Positions 6,886-16,568 of a DNA stretch of 64,000 bases are shown piece after piece. The position numbers and the translations under genes were made by a program. The DNA is taken from the NCBI RefSeq assembly GCF_009707665.1, contig NZ_WLZW01000001.1, positions 434,001 to 498,000 of the forward strand, in the 5' to 3' direction. A model generated the notes under the pieces. The model was not told the DNA's origin. It made no database searches and saw only the letters and a program-made list of their open reading frames with translations. The stretch comes from Planomicrobium sp. YIM 101495. Lineage in GTDB: Bacteria > Bacillota > Bacilli > Bacillales_A > Planococcaceae. Every line of letters starts with the position of its first letter. Position 1 is the first letter of the stretch.

Positions 6886-8280
6886 ATGAAACAAAAGGAA
6901 CCGACCTTTACATACGCACTTTTGGCTTTCCTCTTTATCTTCGCTTTTCTTGTGACCGGCATCCTCGTCATCGGAGCAAGTCTTCAGCTAATGATGTTCC
7001 TCGGCTGGCTTCTTGTGATCCCCATCGCGATGAAGATCGGCTTCACATACCAGGAGGTGGAAGGATTCGCCTTTGACATGATCAGAGGCGTTCTCGGTGT
7101 CATTATGATCCTGCTCGCTGTCGGAGCATTGATCGGTACGTGGGCTGCGGCCGGAACGATTTCCACGATGACTTCGATTGGACTTGATCTCATTTCCCCT
7201 CAATTCTTTCTCGTCGTCGCGCTTCTTCTTTGTTCGGCCGTCTCGCTCGCCACGGGCACTTCCTGGGGCACATTGGGATCTGTCGGCATCGCGTTGATCG
7301 GTGTGGCCGCCGCGTTTGAAATCAACCTTGCGATCGCCGCCGGGGCAATCGTCTGTGGATCGGTATTCGGGGACAAATTGTCACCATTCTCTGATAGTAC
7401 GAATATGGCTGCAGCGGTGTCGCGTGTCGATTTGATGGATCACGTCAAGCACATGCTCTGGACGACAGTGCCGGCGCTGACGGGTACTGCCATTATCTTT
7501 CTCGCCATCGGCCTTTATCAAGAAGCAGGCTCGTCACTCGCAGCAGTCGGGCAGATCAATGAAATCAAGGAAGGGGTCGGTGCAGAACTGGCACTTGGAT
7601 GGGTGACACTGCTGCCGATGGTTGTCATCTTTGTCTTGCTGATGCTCCAGAAGCCGGCGTTTCCTTCCATTTTTCTCGGAGCGGCCGCAGGTTTCCTCAT
7701 CTCGATGTTTTACCAAGGACACAGCCTGGAGCAAGCGCTTGGGTTCATGGTCAGCGGCTACGTCTCCACTACAGGCATCGAAATCGTCGATACGCTTCTC
7801 AGTGACGGCGGCATCAACTCGATGCTCGAAACGGTTGCACTGTTCATCTTCACACTTGGTCTCGGTGGCATCTTAAGTGGGTCAGGCATTTTACCAACTG
7901 TATTGGAACCACTTTTCGCAAAGTTGAATTCCGTCAAGAAGCTGATCAATGCGACACTCGGTATTACGTTCATCAATTGCATGATCGGGGCATCCGCAAC
8001 TTTTGCCTATGCGGTAACTGGACCTGCCATGAGCCCGATCTATAACCGGCTGAACCTCGACCGGGTCAATCTTTCGCGAACGATGGAAGACGCTGGAGCG
8101 GTGTCTGGGGTCATCATCCCGTGGCACATCACGGCGGTATTTGCCGCATCGGTACTAGGGGTCAGCCAGTTTGAATTCATCCCGTTCCTGTTCCTGAGTT
8201 TCCTATCTCCGCTCGTCGCATCAATTTACGCATGGACTGGCTTTGCAATCAAAGAAGCACGGCCTGAAGACGTCGGATAA
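6886..8280 (+). CDS. nhaC: NhaC family Na+/H+ antiporter
   Basis: The 464-residue protein has about eleven membrane segments and the NhaC signatures SLATGTSWGTLGSVG (about residues 122-136) and GSVFGDKLSPFSDSTN (about 158-173), which contain polar residues for cation exchange. It exports sodium in exchange for protons at the cytoplasmic membrane. The ATG at 6886 has a GGAGG SD 6 nt upstream. It is monocistronic with a terminator just downstream. The family also includes malate/lactate antiporters (MleN), so the organic-acid alternative remains open. Confidence 0.85.
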   Translation: MKQKEPTFTYALLAFLFIFAFLVTGILVIGASLQLMMFLGWLLVIPIAMKIGFTYQEVEGFAFDMIRGVLGVIMILLAVGALIGTWAAAGTISTMTSIGLDLISPQFFLVVALLLCSAVSLATGTSWGTLGSVGIALIGVAAAFEINLAIAAGAIVCGSVFGDKLSPFSDSTNMAAAVSRVDLMDHVKHMLWTTVPALTGTAIIFLAIGLYQEAGSSLAAVGQINEIKEGVGAELALGWVTLLPMVVIFVLLMLQKPAFPSIFLGAAAGFLISMFYQGHSLEQALGFMVSGYVSTTGIEIVDTLLSDGGINSMLETVALFIFTLGLGGILSGSGILPTVLEPLFAKLNSVKKLINATLGITFINCMIGASATFAYAVTGPAMSPIYNRLNLDRVNLSRTMEDAGAVSGVIIPWHITAVFAASVLGVSQFEFIPFLFLSFLSPLVASIYAWTGFAIKEARPEDVG

Positions 8281-8291
8281 ACGTATGATCA

Positions 8292-8317
8292 AGCAGTCCG
8301 TTACCGGGCTGTTTTTG
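8292..8317 (+). terminator. intrinsic terminator after nhaC
   Basis: CAGTCC (8294-8299) pairs with GGGCTG (8306-8311) with one wobble pair, followed by TTTTTG. Confidence 0.6.
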
Positions 8318-8388
8318 TTGTTCGTCATCGTTCTTGTTCCACAACCAACTATGGTACGATAAAGGCACTACGAGTGGAGGGATTGGTC

Positions 8389-8838
8389 ATGGTCAAATGG
8401 CGGCAGGAACGGACAATCAACGAGCCGATCGACAAGGTGTGGCAGTTGTTTTCGGACAAGGAAATCAAGCGTCTGTTCCCGAAAGTGGAGGAGCACCAAT
8501 TGCTTGAAGGAGAAGACGATTCGGTCGGTGCTAAACATGCACAGAGCTACACTGAGGGGAAGCAGCTCCAACACTATATGATTGAAACAACGGTTTTTGA
8601 TGATACACCAGAGCGGAAAGTGCGGGAAACGCAATTCACGATGAGTCAGTTGTTCGAAGTGACATACCGGTACATAGTGGAGAGAGTCAACAACACGACG
8701 ACACGCTTTATTTATGAAGGGTGTCAAAAAGGGGTCAATTTGACAGCAAAAACGATGCTGCTGACAGGCAGTAAAGCTCGGCGGCAAGAAACGATCAACG
8801 CATTCATGCACCGCGTCGAAGTAGAAGCAAGGAAGTAA
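8389..8838 (+). CDS. SRPBCC (START-like) family protein
   Basis: The 149-residue protein begins with the SRPBCC pattern RTINEPIDKVWQLFSDKE and alternates strands as expected for a polyketide-cyclase/START hydrophobic-ligand fold. The ATG at 8389 is chosen because GGAGGG lies 7 nt upstream. The GTG at 8374 overlaps that SD. The AarF-like gene follows 44 nt later, so they may be cotranscribed. In some bacteria and mitochondria, UbiB/Coq8 kinases work with START-fold lipid carriers (Coq10), so a lipid or quinone link is possible but only inferred. Confidence 0.7.
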   Translation: MVKWRQERTINEPIDKVWQLFSDKEIKRLFPKVEEHQLLEGEDDSVGAKHAQSYTEGKQLQHYMIETTVFDDTPERKVRETQFTMSQLFEVTYRYIVERVNNTTTRFIYEGCQKGVNLTAKTMLLTGSKARRQETINAFMHRVEVEARK

Positions 8839-8882
8839 CGCATCAACAGGATAGATGGCATTTGCGCGAGGGGATGAGGAAA

Positions 8883-10889
8883 ATGGTCATAATGGATCTC
8901 ATCAAAGTGCTGGTAGTCGCAGCAACTATCGGGATCTTCATTTATTTTGTCAGCGGCCGCCTGATCGGGCCGAAAATCAATTTCAAGAAACGTATTCTTT
9001 CCGTATCGCTCGGCGTGACCTTAACGACATTCGTTTATTGGTACTCATACTTACGCGATTTCGGAGCGGATATCAACCAGTTGGCAACAAGTGCAGCTGA
9101 CGGCAGCTTGATTCTTTGGATCGGCTCGATGTTATTGATTACGATGCTCCTGTATTTATTCTTCGAGCTGTTCGATCCGGTGGAGATCAGTGATTCTCGT
9201 TCATTGACCGGGATCCGAAATCCGTTGAAACGGCTCCAAAAACAATGGCGGTTGCAGAAGCGGCTCCGGCAAATTCTGCAGATTGCGGTACGGAACGGTG
9301 TTTCGACGGGATTGAAATATGCGAGAAGACGCGAGAACGACCGTGACCTCGCCATCGGTTTCCGGAAGACGCTAGAGGAAGCAGGAGGTGTCTTCATTAA
9401 GTTCGGCCAAGTATTATCGACGCGTACGGAGCTGTTCTCACCAGTCTTCATCGAAGAATTAGCATCGCTCCAGCAAAACGTGCCACCGCTTGCACCGGAA
9501 GACGTGAAGAAGATTCTCGAAAAGCGCTTGCCGCTGCCAAAAGACGAGATTTTCTCGCATTTCGATTTGACGCCGCTTGCTGCTGGTTCCATCGGTCAAG
9601 TGCACAAAGCGGTCTTGGTCGATAAGAGCCAAGACGTTGTCGTCAAGCTTCTGTACCCGCACGTCCGGGAATATATGCGGGATGACCTTGGCATGCTTGT
9701 GGAATTCGCGGACTGGATGTCTGAGAAGTCAACATGGGCTGAACATATTGGATTCCGGGAGCTGGCAAGAGGATTCGCCGCAGGATTCCAGGAAGAAGTC
9801 GATTTCCGCATCGAAGCGCGTAATACGAAACAAGTCGCCAATGCGTTAAGTGAAAGTGAATTCGATGTAAGAATCCCGACCGTTTATGAGCAGTATAGCG
9901 GGGAGGGCCTACTCGTACTCGAGTATGTCGTCGGAAAGAGCATTGCAAAAGGCGGCTGTGTATTTGAACAGCACGGAGTAGACCCGAATGGATTCGCAAG
10001 AAACGTTCTTTTCTCATTTTTCGAACAGATGATGTTCTCCGGCATTTTCCATGCCGATCCGCATCCAGGCAATATTTTCATCGACGAAAAAGACGGCAAG
10101 CCGATCCTGCTTGATTTCGGAGCGGTGGGGAGGCTCGCAGATTCACAGCAGCATGCACTCAATTTGTTCATTATCGGTGTGCAGCAAAACGATCCCAGCG
10201 TCTTGTACGATGCGGTGATGGGGTTAGTGGAAGACAAAGGGGAAGTGGATCGCCACCGTTTTGAGCAATCGATCGGGCAGATTTTACTGCGCATCTCGTA
10301 TGTCGACCGCATCCCGACGAAAGAGCTTGTCCACGATATGTTCGATGTTGTGCAGGAATTCGGCTTATCGTTTTATCCATCTGTCGGGATGGCACTGCGT
10401 TCACTTATCACACTTGATTTGACGCTTCGGTTCATCGACCGGGACTTCGATATGTTCTCAGAAGCAAAAGTGTTCGCGAAGAAATACAAAACGGCTATTT
10501 TGAAAAAGCCATTCACGGAACCATTAGCAACGAAAACGAAAATCGAAGAAGAGTTGGCACTCTTGATACCGGAAGCGCTGCGTCTTCCGAAACGGATCGA
10601 TCAATTGATCCAACGCGTGGAGAGCGGCAAGATCATCTTGCATCACGACATCTTCTCGGATAAGAAGAACTCGAGCTTTGTATTGCAGCTCTTCTCACGA
10701 CTTGTGCTGTTGCTGACTGGGATTACGTTCGGCGTCATTTCAGTGGCGCTGCTCGCGATTTCGTTGTTCTTGAATACAGCGTATGCGATTTACTTGAACA
10801 CAGCGGCGTATGCCGGACTGTTCCTGTGTGTCGTCCTATTGGTCAGGTTATCGATCCAGGCCATCCGGGACGTCAAACGAAATTCTTAA
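8883..10889 (+). CDS. AarF/UbiB (ABC1) family atypical kinase with extra membrane segments
   Basis: The protein has the UbiB kinase-like core: FIKFGQVLSTR (KxGQ motif), the alanine-rich loop AAGSIGQVHKA, a lysine strand (VVVKLLYPHV), HADPHPGNIF and LLDFGAVG. Family members support ubiquinone or other prenyl-lipid metabolism. Two C-terminal helices (about residues 605-660) are usual. In addition, three predicted helices precede the core (about 5-24, 37-55 and 74-92), making the protein longer (668 residues) than typical forms of about 550. The ATG at 8883 is chosen because GAGGGG is 9 nt upstream. ATG 8874 is the alternative. A DEDDh exonuclease follows 15 nt later. Confidence 0.82.
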   Translation: MVIMDLIKVLVVAATIGIFIYFVSGRLIGPKINFKKRILSVSLGVTLTTFVYWYSYLRDFGADINQLATSAADGSLILWIGSMLLITMLLYLFFELFDPVEISDSRSLTGIRNPLKRLQKQWRLQKRLRQILQIAVRNGVSTGLKYARRRENDRDLAIGFRKTLEEAGGVFIKFGQVLSTRTELFSPVFIEELASLQQNVPPLAPEDVKKILEKRLPLPKDEIFSHFDLTPLAAGSIGQVHKAVLVDKSQDVVVKLLYPHVREYMRDDLGMLVEFADWMSEKSTWAEHIGFRELARGFAAGFQEEVDFRIEARNTKQVANALSESEFDVRIPTVYEQYSGEGLLVLEYVVGKSIAKGGCVFEQHGVDPNGFARNVLFSFFEQMMFSGIFHADPHPGNIFIDEKDGKPILLDFGAVGRLADSQQHALNLFIIGVQQNDPSVLYDAVMGLVEDKGEVDRHRFEQSIGQILLRISYVDRIPTKELVHDMFDVVQEFGLSFYPSVGMALRSLITLDLTLRFIDRDFDMFSEAKVFAKKYKTAILKKPFTEPLATKTKIEEELALLIPEALRLPKRIDQLIQRVESGKIILHHDIFSDKKNSSFVLQLFSRLVLLLTGITFGVISVALLAISLFLNTAYAIYLNTAAYAGLFLCVVLLVRLSIQAIRDVKRNS

Positions 10890-10904
10890 GAGAGGTGGAA
10901 TTCG

Positions 10905-11507
10905 ATGAATAGACGAGATCCACGTTGGATATTAGAAGAAAAGATGCGCCAGACGCGTGCACCAGGTGCAAAATCTCCAAAAGTGAAGAAATACCGCTCG
11001 AGCCTTGCGAAAGTAACGGATTATGTGGTCCTTGATTTTGAGACGACCGGCCTCCGTGCAGGAAGTGATAAGATCATCCAGATCGGAGCAGTCAAATACA
11101 TCGGGCACAAACAGCAAGAAACACTTTACACGTTCGTCAATCCGGAGCGGCCGATTTCGGCGACGATCACACGGATTACAGGAATTACGGACCGGGATGT
11201 CCGGGACGCTCCCGTCATTGAGGAAATTGCACCAGCACTTGTCCGGTTCATCGGGAACTTGCCGATCATCGCGCATAATGCACCGTTCGATATGGGATTC
11301 CTGTATGCGCTTGATGCCATTATGCCTATTCCGGAATACACAGTCATCGATACGGTCAGAGTCGCGCGGCAAGCCATCAAAGAAACACCGAACCACAAAC
11401 TGACGACGTTGTCCGCCTACTTGCAGCTGGAACACGACGCCCACGATGCACTCGGCGATTGCCTTGTGACAGCGGCACTTTACCAATACTGCATTAAACG
11501 GATATAA
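10905..11507 (+). CDS. DnaQ-like 3'-5' exonuclease (DEDDh)
   Basis: The 200-residue protein carries the three exonuclease motifs: YVVLDFETTGL (Exo I), IAHNAPFDMGFL (Exo II) and HDALGDCLVTAALY (Exo III, with the H and D of DEDDh). It matches stand-alone DNA polymerase III epsilon-like exonucleases, not PolC, which is much longer. A GAGGTGGAATTCG leader gives the SD before ATG 10905. It lies 15 nt after the AarF-like gene, so the two form an operon ended by a terminator. It may act in DNA repair or RNA trimming. Confidence 0.85.
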   Translation: MNRRDPRWILEEKMRQTRAPGAKSPKVKKYRSSLAKVTDYVVLDFETTGLRAGSDKIIQIGAVKYIGHKQQETLYTFVNPERPISATITRITGITDRDVRDAPVIEEIAPALVRFIGNLPIIAHNAPFDMGFLYALDAIMPIPEYTVIDTVRVARQAIKETPNHKLTTLSAYLQLEHDAHDALGDCLVTAALYQYCIKRI

Positions 11508-11519
11508 GGATATCATTAG

Positions 11520-11557
11520 AACCCTTTTAGCAGAACGCTTGCTGAAAGGTTTTTTTA
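11520..11557 (+). terminator. intrinsic terminator after the exonuclease gene
   Basis: ACCCTTTTAGCA (11521-11532) pairs with TGCTGAAAGGT (11540-11550), followed by seven T. Confidence 0.75.
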
Positions 11558-11576
11558 TTATATAACCATTTACTTA

Positions 11577-11605
11577 TTTACAAAGCGAAATCTGTGTTTT
11601 ACAAT
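11577..11605 (+). promoter_or_regulatory. promoter of the arsRBC operon
   Basis: TTTACA (11577-11582) and TACAAT (11600-11605) are 17 nt apart, a near-consensus SigA promoter about 35 nt before the arsR start. Confidence 0.65.
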
Positions 11606-11638
11606 GAAGCGTATGTAAAAAAGGTAGGAGAGGACGAC

Positions 11639-11938
11639 GTGGATTTGGATTTATTGGAACAACAGTTAAAGGCACTGGCCGACCAGAACCGGCTAAAGCT
11701 GCTCGCTTGCTTGAAAAGCGGGGAACTGTGCGTCTGTGATTTCGTCAGCGTTTTGAATATTTCACAGCCTGCAGTCAGTCAGCAGTTGAAAAAATTGAAA
11801 GAAGCACAATTGGTGGCGGAGCGGAAAGTTGGTACGTGGAAGCATTACCGGCTAGCTGAAGAAATCCCTGGGTTCGCACAACAAGTCATCAATGATTTAC
11901 CAGACATGGAACTGCTGATGAGTAAGAGCTCATGCTGA
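11639..11938 (+). CDS. arsR: ArsR family arsenite-responsive repressor
   Basis: The 99-residue winged-helix repressor carries the arsenite-sensing ELCVCD motif (C31 and C33) at the start of its recognition region, followed by [16 protein letters not shown]. It releases the ars promoter when As(III) or Sb(III) binds. The GTG at 11639 is preferred because GGAGAGG lies 5 nt upstream. The GTG at 11594 is in the promoter. Its end overlaps arsB by 7 nt, showing an arsRBC operon. Confidence 0.9.
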   Translation: MDLDLLEQQLKALADQNRLKLLACLKSGELCVCDFVSVLNISQPAVSQQLKKLKEAQLVAERKVGTWKHYRLAEEIPGFAQQVINDLPDMELLMSKSSC

Positions 11939-13221
11939 TCCTGGCAGGGGCGATTTTCATCGCGACGCTCGTATTCGTCATTTGGCAGCCTAGAGGGTTG
12001 AATATTGGATGGTCTGCGTGTACCGGAGCGGTTGTTGCATTACTCGTCGGCGTCGTCGATTTCACGGATGTGCTGGAAGTGATCGACATTACGTGGAATG
12101 CGACGATCACCTTCATTGCAATCATCATCATTTCACTCGTACTTGATGAAATCGGCTTGTTTGAGTGGGCAGCGCTTCATATGGCTCGTATTTCGCGCGG
12201 GAGCGGCGTTCGGATGTTCGTCTTGATCAGTTTGCTCGGAGCGGTTGTGGCGGCGTTATTCGCCAATGACGGGGCTGCATTGATCTTGACGCCGATTGTT
12301 CTCGCAATGGTGCGTCATTTGAATTTTAAAGAACACATGATTTTTCCGTTCATCATGGCAAGTGGCTTCATCGCGGATACGACGTCGTTGCCGTTCGTTA
12401 TTTCGAACCTTGTAAACATCGTATCGGCGGACTTTTTCGGGATTGGCTTTGCTGAGTACGCCATCCGGATGTTTTTACCTAATATCTTCTCATTAATTGC
12501 GACAATTGTTGTATTACTGCTGTATTTCCGGAAGGCGATTCCGCGTACATATGATTTGGCGCTCCTGAGCGAGCCACATACAGCAATTAAAGACTTACGG
12601 CTGTTTCATTTGTCGTGGTATGTGCTGGCAGTGCTCTTGATTGGGTATTTTTCAAGCGAATGGACGCAAATTCCAGTGTCAATCATCGCTGGAGCGGTCG
12701 CCGTATTCTTTTTAGGGATGGCGAGAAGAAGTTCTGCCGTCAATACTGCTGCAGTCATGAAAGGAGCACCGTGGAACATCGTCTTTTTCTCGATCGGCAT
12801 GTATGTCGTCGTATACGGTGTCGGAAATGCTGGGTTTACTGCTGCACTGGCAGGCGTCATCCAGTACGTAGCCGGCCAAGGACTGTTCACTGCGACGGTT
12901 TCCATGGGCTTTATCGCAGCATTCCTGTCGTCGGTCATGAATAACTTGCCGACGGTCATGATCAACGCGCTGGCGATTGCTGAGACGAATTCGACCGGAA
13001 TCGTCCGTGAAGCACTCGTTTACGCGAATATCATCGGTTCGGACCTCGGACCGAAAATCACGCCGATCGGTTCGCTTGCAACGCTCGTCTGGCTGCATGT
13101 TTTAAGTCAAAAAGGCGTGAGAATCTCGTGGGGAACGTATTTTAAGGTGGGGATTGTGCTGACCATCCCGATTTTACTATTCACGTTGATCGGACTATAC
13201 GTATCACTGCTTATCATTTAA
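11932..13221 (+). CDS. arsB: arsenite efflux pump ArsB
   Basis: The 429-residue membrane protein has about 12 helices and ArsB-type sequences ([75 protein letters not shown]). It exports arsenite and antimonite from the cytoplasm, driven by membrane potential. It is translationally coupled to arsR and followed 15 nt later by arsC. No ArsA ATPase or ArsD is present. Confidence 0.92.
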   Translation: MLILAGAIFIATLVFVIWQPRGLNIGWSACTGAVVALLVGVVDFTDVLEVIDITWNATITFIAIIIISLVLDEIGLFEWAALHMARISRGSGVRMFVLISLLGAVVAALFANDGAALILTPIVLAMVRHLNFKEHMIFPFIMASGFIADTTSLPFVISNLVNIVSADFFGIGFAEYAIRMFLPNIFSLIATIVVLLLYFRKAIPRTYDLALLSEPHTAIKDLRLFHLSWYVLAVLLIGYFSSEWTQIPVSIIAGAVAVFFLGMARRSSAVNTAAVMKGAPWNIVFFSIGMYVVVYGVGNAGFTAALAGVIQYVAGQGLFTATVSMGFIAAFLSSVMNNLPTVMINALAIAETNSTGIVREALVYANIIGSDLGPKITPIGSLATLVWLHVLSQKGVRISWGTYFKVGIVLTIPILLFTLIGLYVSLLII

Positions 13222-13236
13222 TGAGGAGGAAGCAAA

Positions 13237-13656
13237 ATGGCGAAGAAATTGCTCTACTTTTTATGTACAGGCAACTCGTGCCGCAGTCAGATTGCAGAAG
13301 CGTTCGGAAAGCTTCATTTAAGTGATGAATGGGACGTGAAGAGTGCTGGCATCGAAGCACATGGGCTGAATCCGCGAGCTGTCGAGACGATGGCAAGCAT
13401 TGGAATCGACATGACGGATCAGACATCGGATATCATTGACCAAGAGACGCTCGAGCGTGCAGATTTCATCGTGACGCTGTGCGCGGATGCTGATTCGAAT
13501 TGTCCTGTCACACCGAGACATGTGCGCCGTGAACATTGGGGCTTCGACGATCCAGCGAAAGCGACAGGGACGGAGGAAGTGATCCGTGCGGAGTTCGAAC
13601 GCGTACGGGATGAGATTGGAGCACGAATCGTACGTTTTAAAGAAACAGGAAACTAA
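13237..13656 (+). CDS. arsC: thioredoxin-coupled arsenate reductase
   Basis: The 139-residue enzyme belongs to the low-molecular-weight phosphatase fold. It has the P-loop C10-TGNSC15-RS and the redox pair C82 and C89 ([10 protein letters not shown]) that relay oxidation to thioredoxin, exactly as in the S. aureus and B. subtilis enzymes. It reduces arsenate to arsenite, the substrate of ArsB. The SD GAGGAGG precedes the ATG. It is the last gene of the ars operon. Confidence 0.93.
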   Translation: MAKKLLYFLCTGNSCRSQIAEAFGKLHLSDEWDVKSAGIEAHGLNPRAVETMASIGIDMTDQTSDIIDQETLERADFIVTLCADADSNCPVTPRHVRREHWGFDDPAKATGTEEVIRAEFERVRDEIGARIVRFKETGN

Positions 13657-13683
13657 CGGATTATAGTATGGTTGACGGATGGG

Positions 13684-13719
13684 AGAAGGAGCTTGAAAAA
13701 GAGCTCTTCTTTCATTTTT
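13684..13719 (+). terminator. intrinsic terminator of the ars operon
   Basis: AGAAGGAGC pairs with GCTCTTCT with one bulge, followed by TTCATTTTT. Confidence 0.55.
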
Positions 13720-13722
13720 GAT

Positions 13723-13755
<33 letters not shown>

Positions 13756-13935
13756 ATGTTTCATTCATAAAGTATACTCTTGATAGTGAGACGTAACGAA
13801 GAAAATCGGTTTTTGAAACCAATTTCCAGCATTTACGTACAGTTAGTTAGCAACGCATTCTTTGATCTGTTTTTTAAGCGTTTAATGAATCATTGCTGCA
13901 CAACGCTTCACCAAATTTTTTTAGGAGTTGACTTC

Positions 13936-14325
13936 ATGAATCAAACTTTCATAAACGGTCTGCATTCTGTTATCCGTTTGCTGCTGACGCTTGGACTTGT
14001 GTTCTTCCTGTTCAACACAGCATTCGATGAGCGCTTCATGTCATTCTGGAATTTGCTTGCTGTTCTTGCCTTTCTATTCTTCATAAGCGCTTTTATTGAA
14101 ATCAAATTCACTCCTACGACTGATTTCTGGCTACGCTTGCCTGTCCGGTTCATTGCATTATTTGTTGTCTGGCTGACGAATCTTTTCCTTCTTCTGACAG
14201 TCAATCGTGAAACAATTATGACCACATTGTTTATCATCTTGACGTTCAACCTTTTGAAAATATGCTATGAATGGTACAAAGCACGGAAAAGTAGAGATTC
14301 GCTACAAGAACAGCCCCTCGAATGA
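13936..14325 (+). CDS. hypothetical four-helix membrane protein
   Basis: A TAGGAG SD precedes the ATG at 13936. The frame is open farther upstream but without an SD. The 129-residue product has four hydrophobic helices (about residues 10-27, 38-56, 66-86 and 92-107) and a charged tail ending in an acidic stretch. I do not recognise the family. It is a single gene with a terminator at its end, converging on the pyruvate-oxidase-like gene. Confidence 0.7.
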   Translation: MNQTFINGLHSVIRLLLTLGLVFFLFNTAFDERFMSFWNLLAVLAFLFFISAFIEIKFTPTTDFWLRLPVRFIALFVVWLTNLFLLLTVNRETIMTTLFIILTFNLLKICYEWYKARKSRDSLQEQPLE

Positions 14326-14345
14326 ATGAGGAGCTGTTCTTTATT
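14306..14345. terminator. bidirectional terminator between converging genes
   Basis: AAGAACAGC and GCTGTTCTT flank an inner CTC/GAG pairing around GAATGAAT. T-runs occur on both strands. Confidence 0.75.
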
Positions 14346-15950
14346 TTATAATGTTTCGGGAGAGATATCTTCTACATAGGCATCGATGACAACTGGCTTT
14401 TTACTGTTTTTCGCTTGCTGCAACGCCGCTCCGAGTTGTTCCTGCGTCTCGACCGTGTAGCCTTCCCCTCCACAAGCTCTTGCAAATGCAGCAAAATCGA
14501 TGTTCGCCAATTCGATTCCAGTAGGCTCGTTGCCGATTTCGGCTTGTTCATGCTCAATCAATTGAATCTTTTGGTTGTTCATCACGACAATGGTCATCGG
14601 CAAATCATATTTGACCGCTGTGACAAAGTCTTGCATGCCCATCGAGAAGCCGCCGTCTCCAATGATCGCCACGACTTGCCGCTCCGGAAACGCAATTTTT
14701 GCCGCGATAGCACCTGGCAAACCGCATCCCATTGTCGCGAGCCACGAAGACACCACCATTTTTTGTCCGGACAAGACGAGGTAGCGCGCTGACCAGAGTG
14801 TTACACTGCCGACATCGAGTGATACGATCGCCTCTTTCTCCAAAATCCGCTGAATCTCCGTCAGCATATGCTGTGGCTGCATGTCATCCGTTTGCTTGTT
14901 TCGTTCCTTATCGAGATGCTTATGCCAGTCTGCACGCATTTTCAAACACGTTTCCAGAAAATCGCTATTCCGTTCACCTATCCGCTCCGTCAAGGACACC
15001 AAGGCTGTCCCTGCATCACTCGTGATCCCCACATCTGCCGGATAATACTTGCCGAGTACGAGTGGATCGATGTCAATTTGAATTGCCGGGGCGTTTTCAG
15101 GTAAATAATCACGATACGGATAAGCAGTCCCTGCTAATAGGAGCAGATCGGCCTCTTTCATCGCTTTCTTTGCCGGTTCCGTCCCAAGTTGTCCGAGATG
15201 ACCAAGATTTTGCGGATGATCATCGGGAATCATGCCTTTGGAAGGAAATGATGAAATGAACGGTGCTTTCAACTTCTCGACGAATGCCAGGAACTCCGGA
15301 ACCGCTCCGTGGACACCTTTTCCTGCAAGCACAATCGTTTTTTGCGAAGAAGAGATCAACTCCATTGCTTTCTTCAGTTCTTCTTCCGGAGCGTAAATGC
15401 GTGGTGCTGTGTAGACCGGAGAACTCTTCCGCATTTCCCGTTTCACTTTCTCCTTGAACAAATCATCTGAAACGATTAAGACGGCAGGTCCTTTTCTTGC
15501 ATATGCAGTCTTGATTGCTTGATGGAGCATATCCGGCAATTGCTCAGCCGTTTGCACGCGGCGATTGAACACGGCGACTTCCTCGAACATTGATTCCAGC
15601 TTCACTTCCTGGAATGTATCTGTGCCGACTTCTTCGCTGCTCACTTGTCCGACGATCGCAAGTACCGGGACTTTATCCATTTTGGCATCGTACAGTCCAT
15701 TTTGCAGATGTATGGCGCCTGGTCCTGTAATCGCCATACAGACACCGATGTGACCTGTCAGCTTGGCGTATGCAGCTGCTGCGAGTGCTCCTGTCTCTTC
15801 ATGCCTTACTTGGATGAACCGGATGGCATCTTCTTTTCTCAGCTCTTCCATGAAATGATTGATCGAATCCCCAGGCATTCCATACAAATGATCGACATTC
15901 CACTGTTTCAATCCCTTCACGACATAGCTTCCTGCAGTTTTCTCGAACAT
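14346..15950 (-). CDS. thiamine diphosphate enzyme, pyruvate oxidase-like (YdaP type)
   Basis: The 534-residue protein has the three-domain fold of pyruvate oxidase and acetolactate synthase: an N-terminal ThDP domain with the catalytic glutamate (QVRHEETGALAAAAYAK), a central FAD/Rossmann domain (VLAGKGVHGAVPEFL), and the C-terminal ThDP motif GDGGFSMGMQDF...NN (about residues 430-460). Length and sequence style match YdaP/pyruvate oxidases, which convert pyruvate to acetate or acetyl phosphate. Acetolactate synthase is less likely because it would usually be in an ilv operon. The start has GGGAG 8 nt upstream. The gene stands alone. Confidence 0.8.
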   Translation of the reverse strand: MFEKTAGSYVVKGLKQWNVDHLYGMPGDSINHFMEELRKEDAIRFIQVRHEETGALAAAAYAKLTGHIGVCMAITGPGAIHLQNGLYDAKMDKVPVLAIVGQVSSEEVGTDTFQEVKLESMFEEVAVFNRRVQTAEQLPDMLHQAIKTAYARKGPAVLIVSDDLFKEKVKREMRKSSPVYTAPRIYAPEEELKKAMELISSSQKTIVLAGKGVHGAVPEFLAFVEKLKAPFISSFPSKGMIPDDHPQNLGHLGQLGTEPAKKAMKEADLLLLAGTAYPYRDYLPENAPAIQIDIDPLVLGKYYPADVGITSDAGTALVSLTERIGERNSDFLETCLKMRADWHKHLDKERNKQTDDMQPQHMLTEIQRILEKEAIVSLDVGSVTLWSARYLVLSGQKMVVSSWLATMGCGLPGAIAAKIAFPERQVVAIIGDGGFSMGMQDFVTAVKYDLPMTIVVMNNQKIQLIEHEQAEIGNEPTGIELANIDFAAFARACGGEGYTVETQEQLGAALQQAKNSKKPVVIDAYVEDISPETL

Positions 15951-16041
15951 CCTACCAGCTCCCTTTCACTTCCCATTCCCTTCTCCCTCTATCCCATAAA
16001 CACATCGTTTTCATTAGAAAAATGCCAATTCCCCCGAGACG

Positions 16042-16080
16042 AAAACACCTGTTCGCTTATTAAGACTGAACAGGTGTTTC
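16042..16080 (-). terminator. intrinsic terminator of the lipoprotein gene
   Basis: AACACCTGTTC (16044-16054) and GAACAGGTGTTTC (16068-16080) form a strong stem, with a T-run on the minus strand. Confidence 0.7.
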
Positions 16081-16087
16081 AACTGGG

Positions 16088-16564
16088 TTATTCGGTTATG
16101 TCGAACGGCACAGCGAGTGATACCTCATAAAATGGCTGTTCCTGACTCAAAAACGTCTTTACGAGCCGGTAATGCCCCGGAGGTAACTCCACTTTCAATC
16201 CTTCTAAGGCGAAGTTTTGACGAATATCGGCACCCGCTTCAAGCAATAAGCCGAAATCCGTCAGTTCTGGGTTGTCCAAAAACACTGAATCCGAATGCAC
16301 AATCGTGTACCAATCTCCGTCTTTGTTCACTTCGATGTAGTAATACTGACCATGTTCGTAATCGCTCTCACTGTCGTTCGTGATGATCGTCTCAACGACT
16401 GCGGGCGTTTCAGTGAATTCATTCTCTACAAGTTCGAGCGATAGTCCGGAACTGCTCGCATGCAAGTCTTGCATCGGTGATGGATGATCGAGTGTCTTCA
16501 GCTGATTCACCGGCGAGCAGGCAGCGAGCAGGAGAAGCAATGTGAGCATGAGCAGTCTCTTCAT
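16088..16564 (-). CDS. lipoprotein with immunoglobulin-like fold
   Basis: The 158-residue protein begins with a lipoprotein signal peptide (KRLLMLTLLLLLAAC, lipobox LAAC), so it is anchored to the outer face of the membrane. The rest is a single beta-rich domain (LELVENEFTETPAVVETII, GQYYYIEVNKDGDWYTI, LPPGHYRLVKTFL) like the bacterial Ig-like domain of many Bacillales lipoproteins. An in-frame GTG at 16567 is a possible alternative start, and AAGGA is 7-10 nt away. Role unknown. Confidence 0.75.
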   Translation of the reverse strand: MKRLLMLTLLLLLAACSPVNQLKTLDHPSPMQDLHASSSGLSLELVENEFTETPAVVETIITNDSESDYEHGQYYYIEVNKDGDWYTIVHSDSVFLDNPELTDFGLLLEAGADIRQNFALEGLKVELPPGHYRLVKTFLSQEQPFYEVSLAVPFDITE

Positions 16565-16568
16565 CACA

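Noticed and set aside
13780-13935. Upstream extension of the four-helix membrane protein
   Set aside because: The codons before 13936 lack an SD, while TAGGAG precedes ATG 13936.
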